From assembly GCA_025362535.1 (NCBI GenBank), contig JANYGE010000026.1, positions 1 to 7,549 on the forward strand: DNA of 7,549 bases, written 5' to 3'. The DNA comes from Hyphomicrobiales bacterium. GTDB lineage: Bacteria > Pseudomonadota > Alphaproteobacteria > Rhizobiales > Aestuariivirgaceae. Positions 6,596 to 7,549 of the stretch are shown here, piece after piece; position 1 is the stretch's first letter, and each line of letters opens with the position of its first letter. A program made the position numbers and the translations under genes. The notes under the pieces were generated by a model. That model had not been told where the DNA came from and did no database searches. It saw only the letters and a list, made by a program, of their open reading frames with translations.

Positions 6596-7120
6596 CTAAC
6601 TCGCGTTCGCCCCACCCGTAATAACGGTAACAGCACGGCGATTTTGTGACCAACAGCTTTCTGCATCACACAGTTTAACGGGGCGCTCTTTGCCATAAGC
6701 TATGGTGGAAATTCGTGCGCTTTCAACACCTTGCGCAATCAGGAAGGAGCGAACCACGGTGGCGCGGCGCGCCGACAGTGAAATATTATACTCGCGGGTG
6801 CCGCGTTCATCGGCATGGCCTTCAACTTGAATGGTCACGCCATCATATTTTTTCAGCCAATTGGCTTGCTTCAGCAAAGTATCACTCGCTTCGGCGGTCA
6901 AAGCAGTTTGATCGTTTTCAAAATAGACCCGGTCACCCACATTATGAGCGAGATCACCCTGCGACCCTGCAACATCAGAGCCGGCCATTTGTTCGCCATT
7001 CAATCCAGAATTCAGGCCGCTATCAAGACCAGCAGCAGTTTTGCTTTTCTTGGTGCAAGCCGAAAGGGCAAGCACAGAAGCCAAAGCAACAACAATTTTA
7101 AAACTCACAGTGTTACGCAT
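6596..7120 (-). CDS. pal: Peptidoglycan-associated lipoprotein Pal, first tandem copy
   Basis: This is the pal copy next to tolB, the canonical position. The 174-residue protein has a lipoprotein signal with lipobox LSAC and lipidated Cys22 followed by Thr, consistent with outer-membrane sorting. A linker (about 30-60) carries the near repeat GLDSGLNSGLNG. The OmpA-like domain runs from GDRVYF (62-67) to ITGGANAS, with EGHADERGTREYN (100-112) and LSARRA (115-120). Asp104 and Arg118/119 are the expected peptidoglycan contacts, and Cys151/Cys156 are a likely disulfide. The start chosen is the ATG at 7120, with GGAG 8 nt upstream; a GTG further up adds eight residues before the signal and has less support. 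It lies 66 nt after tolB and 156 nt before the second copy. The length is normal for Pal. Both copies look intact, so which one carries the main Tol-linked role cannot be told from sequence. Confidence 0.96.
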   Translation of the reverse strand: MRNTVSFKIVVALASVLALSACTKKSKTAAGLDSGLNSGLNGEQMAGSDVAGSQGDLAHNVGDRVYFENDQTALTAEASDTLLKQANWLKKYDGVTIQVEGHADERGTREYNISLSARRATVVRSFLIAQGVESARISTIAYGKERPVKLCDAESCWSQNRRAVTVITGGANAS

Positions 7121-7195
7121 ACGAAAAACTCCACAAACACACAAAAGGCCACCCAGCCTTATTCATTAAAATTGTAATGACTTAACTTAGTTAAG
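7121..7195 (-). promoter_or_regulatory. tolB–pal1 spacer: inverted repeat, TACAAT and small hairpin
   Basis: An inverted repeat CTTAACT-T-AGTTAAG (7181-7195) spans the tolB stop codon. Just downstream on the minus strand is TACAAT (7171-7176), a good -10 match, but no -35-like hexamer lies 16-18 nt before it. A 5-bp hairpin AAGGC/GCCTT (7145-7160) followed by a T-rich stretch comes next, then the pal1 ribosome binding site GGAG (7129-7132). A weak internal promoter for pal is possible; the palindrome would sit where RNA polymerase or a regulator could bind. Support is limited. Confidence 0.3.
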
Positions 7196-7549
7196 AAGAG
7201 GTGACCATGCGGGGTCTGATGAAAATTCTGGCGTTGGCACTTCCTGCTCATTGTAACCAGAAATATCGACGGAATAGAGCTGAGGTCCGCCAGTTTCTCC
7301 CGGCGTATCGCGGAAGAACATGACCACGCGTGAGTTGGGAGACCATGTTGGCCCTTCATTGTGGAAGCCTTCGGTGAGAATGCGCTCGCCTGATCCATCA
7401 GGGTTCATCACCCCAATTGCAAATTTGCTTTCACCCTGTTTGGTAAACGCAATCCACTTGCCATCAGGCGACCAGACGGGCGTTGAATAGCGACCCTTAC
7501 CAAAACTGATGCGGTGTTGATTAGAACCATCAGCATTCATCACATAGGC
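7187..7549 (-). CDS. tolB: Tol-Pal system protein TolB, C-terminal part (5' end beyond window)
   Basis: TolB is a periplasmic beta-propeller protein that binds Pal and TolA and controls the release of Pal from TolB during outer-membrane constriction. The frame is open from the window edge to the TAA at 7187, giving 120 residues. They contain successive TolB propeller blade motifs: [70 protein letters not shown] and the closing [10 protein letters not shown], which is very typical of alphaproteobacterial TolB. The signal peptide, the N-terminal domain and the earlier blades lie outside the window. It directly precedes pal1, as expected for the tol-pal cluster. No damage is seen; the missing part is due only to the window boundary. 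Confidence 0.96.
   Translation of the reverse strand, partial: AYVMNADGSNQHRISFGKGRYSTPVWSPDGKWIAFTKQGESKFAIGVMNPDGSGERILTEGFHNEGPTWSPNSRVVMFFRDTPGETGGPQLYSVDISGYNEQEVPTPEFSSDPAWSPLLN

Noticed and set aside
1..7549. Mobile elements, CRISPR, tRNA/rRNA genes or a novel defence-type system
   Set aside because: The window is filled by conserved housekeeping genes in a known order with even codon style. I saw no transposase, integrase, regularly spaced repeats or tRNA-like folds.

Overview
The window is a contiguous piece of an alphaproteobacterial chromosome in which every gene lies on the minus strand, so the genes are transcribed from high to low coordinates. Alphaproteobacteria are suggested by the gene order tolB–pal–cpoB–tilS–ftsH–folP–glmM, by the N-terminal form of FolP (an opening YLRPLSL block ahead of the usual barrel start), and by the style of the Pal, TolB and FtsH sequences. 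Base composition looks balanced, roughly half GC by eye. No order or genus can be named safely from this alone.

In transcription order: the C-terminal 120 residues of TolB (7187–7549, cut by the window edge); two tandem pal genes for outer-membrane peptidoglycan-binding lipoproteins (6596–7120 and 5933–6439); cpoB/ybgF (4879–5811), the periplasmic coiled-coil/TPR partner of Tol-Pal; tilS (3687–4892), the tRNA-Ile lysidine synthetase, overlapping cpoB by 14 nt; ftsH (1669–3582), the membrane AAA+ zinc protease, with a TTG start; folP (581–1630), dihydropteroate synthase; and the first 178 codons of glmM (1–536), phosphoglucosamine mutase, cut by the other edge. The gaps are 66, 156, 121, -14, 104, 38 and 44 nt, so one or a few overlapping operons are likely. 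The three widest gaps flank pal2 or precede ftsH.

Functionally the first half maintains the envelope: TolB, Pal and CpoB link outer membrane constriction to peptidoglycan synthesis during division. The second half is housekeeping: decoding of AUA codons (TilS), membrane protein quality control (FtsH), folate synthesis (FolP) and supply of glucosamine-1-phosphate for peptidoglycan and LPS (GlmM).

I see no mobile element, CRISPR array, tRNA or clearly novel system. The one real departure from the usual layout is the tandem duplication of pal. The two copies share about 83% of residues over the 111-residue OmpA-like domain. Inside that domain is a 50-bp stretch with no nucleotide difference, next to codons that differ heavily at silent positions, which points to gene conversion or to a constraint on the nucleotides. 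The spacers after each pal copy carry hairpins that could tune the expression of the individual genes.
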